Below, piece by piece: positions 5,474 through 5,679 of a DNA stretch of 5,679 nucleotides. This DNA is from an uncultured Prevotella sp. Its GTDB lineage: Bacteria; Bacteroidota; Bacteroidia; Bacteroidales; Bacteroidaceae. The notes under the pieces are model-generated. The model was not told the origin of the DNA, did no database searches, and saw only the letters and a list, made by a program, of their open reading frames with translations. Position 1 is the first letter of the stretch. Each line of letters starts with the position of its first letter. The DNA lies in the NCBI GenBank assembly GCA_934183135.1, contig CAKPRX010000110.1, positions 1 through 5,679 of the forward strand, given 5' to 3'. The position numbers were made by a program, and so were the translations under genes.

Positions 5474-5679
5474 TTAGTAGGCGAAGAGGGGATATTGCTT
5501 CATGGTCTCGTTGACCTTCTCGCGTACGCGAGTGATAACCTGGTCGTTCTCGGGGTCGTTGAGCACTTCCTCGATAAGCTCGGCTATGAGGTGCATCATG
5601 TCCTCCTTGGCGCCACGGGTAGTCATGGCAGCTGTGCCCAGGCGGATGCCCGATGTCTGGAAGGCACTGCGGGTATCAA
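5474..5679 (-). CDS. glyA: Serine hydroxymethyltransferase, C-terminal part (5' end outside window)
   Basis: Only the last 67 residues are present, ending in a TAA at 5476-5474; the gene continues past the right edge. The enzyme is PLP-dependent and converts serine + tetrahydrofolate to glycine + 5,10-methylene-tetrahydrofolate in the cytosol. The fragment contains [15 protein letters not shown], the conserved C-terminal motif; the Arg in GIR corresponds to the residue that binds the substrate carboxylate. The following [16 protein letters not shown] helix and the short tail ending YPLFAY are compatible with a normal C-terminus. It converges on upp with a hairpin between them. The identity is clear despite the truncation, which is caused by the window and not by a mutation. 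Confidence 0.93.
   Translation of the reverse strand, partial: DTRSAFQTSGIRLGTAAMTTRGAKEDMMHLIAELIEEVLNDPENDQVITRVREKVNETMKQYPLFAY

Overview
The window looks like a housekeeping stretch from a Bacteroidota chromosome, most likely order Bacteroidales (Prevotellaceae-, Muribaculaceae- or Bacteroidaceae-like; I cannot resolve the family). Three things support this. One gene belongs to a family essentially confined to Bacteroidota (DUF5103, the type IX secretion 'plug' protein). Five promoter-like sites match the Bacteroides pattern, TTG or TTTG, 19-20 bp, TAnnTTTG. The starts I examined have A-rich leaders with no usable Shine-Dalgarno sequence. By eye the coding DNA has balanced GC, while the region around 2300-2560 is clearly AT-rich.

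Layout: (1) 1-740 holds a rubrerythrin of the 'reverse' type (rubredoxin domain first) on the minus strand, with a strong terminator at the window start and its own promoter near 733-763. (2) 811-2076, minus strand, encodes an exported DUF5103/T9SS plug protein; its leader carries a duplicated 21-bp element that contains the promoter -7 box. (3) 2077-2715 is a 639-bp non-coding stretch. From right to left it holds the pckA terminator, a consensus promoter overlapped by an FNR/CRP-like palindrome, an AT-rich segment, and a second strong terminator that belongs to no annotated gene. Together the last three suggest an undescribed small RNA of roughly 200-250 nt on the minus strand. (4) 2716-4329, minus strand, is ATP-dependent PEP carboxykinase (pckA) with a structured leader of about 100 nt. 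(5) 4330-4722 is a divergent regulatory region. (6) 4723-5382, plus strand, is uracil phosphoribosyltransferase (upp) with a very short leader. (7) A convergent hairpin follows, then the 3' end of serine hydroxymethyltransferase (glyA) on the minus strand, cut by the window edge.

The genes look like single transcription units rather than one operon. PckA links oxaloacetate and PEP, Upp salvages uracil with PRPP, GlyA supplies one-carbon units, and rubrerythrin removes peroxide; all suit an anaerobic gut or oral bacterium. No mobile element, CRISPR array, tRNA or rRNA is visible. The parts worth a second look are the orphan transcript interval, the duplicated promoter element upstream of the plug gene, and the folded pckA leader. 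All three are inferred from sequence only.
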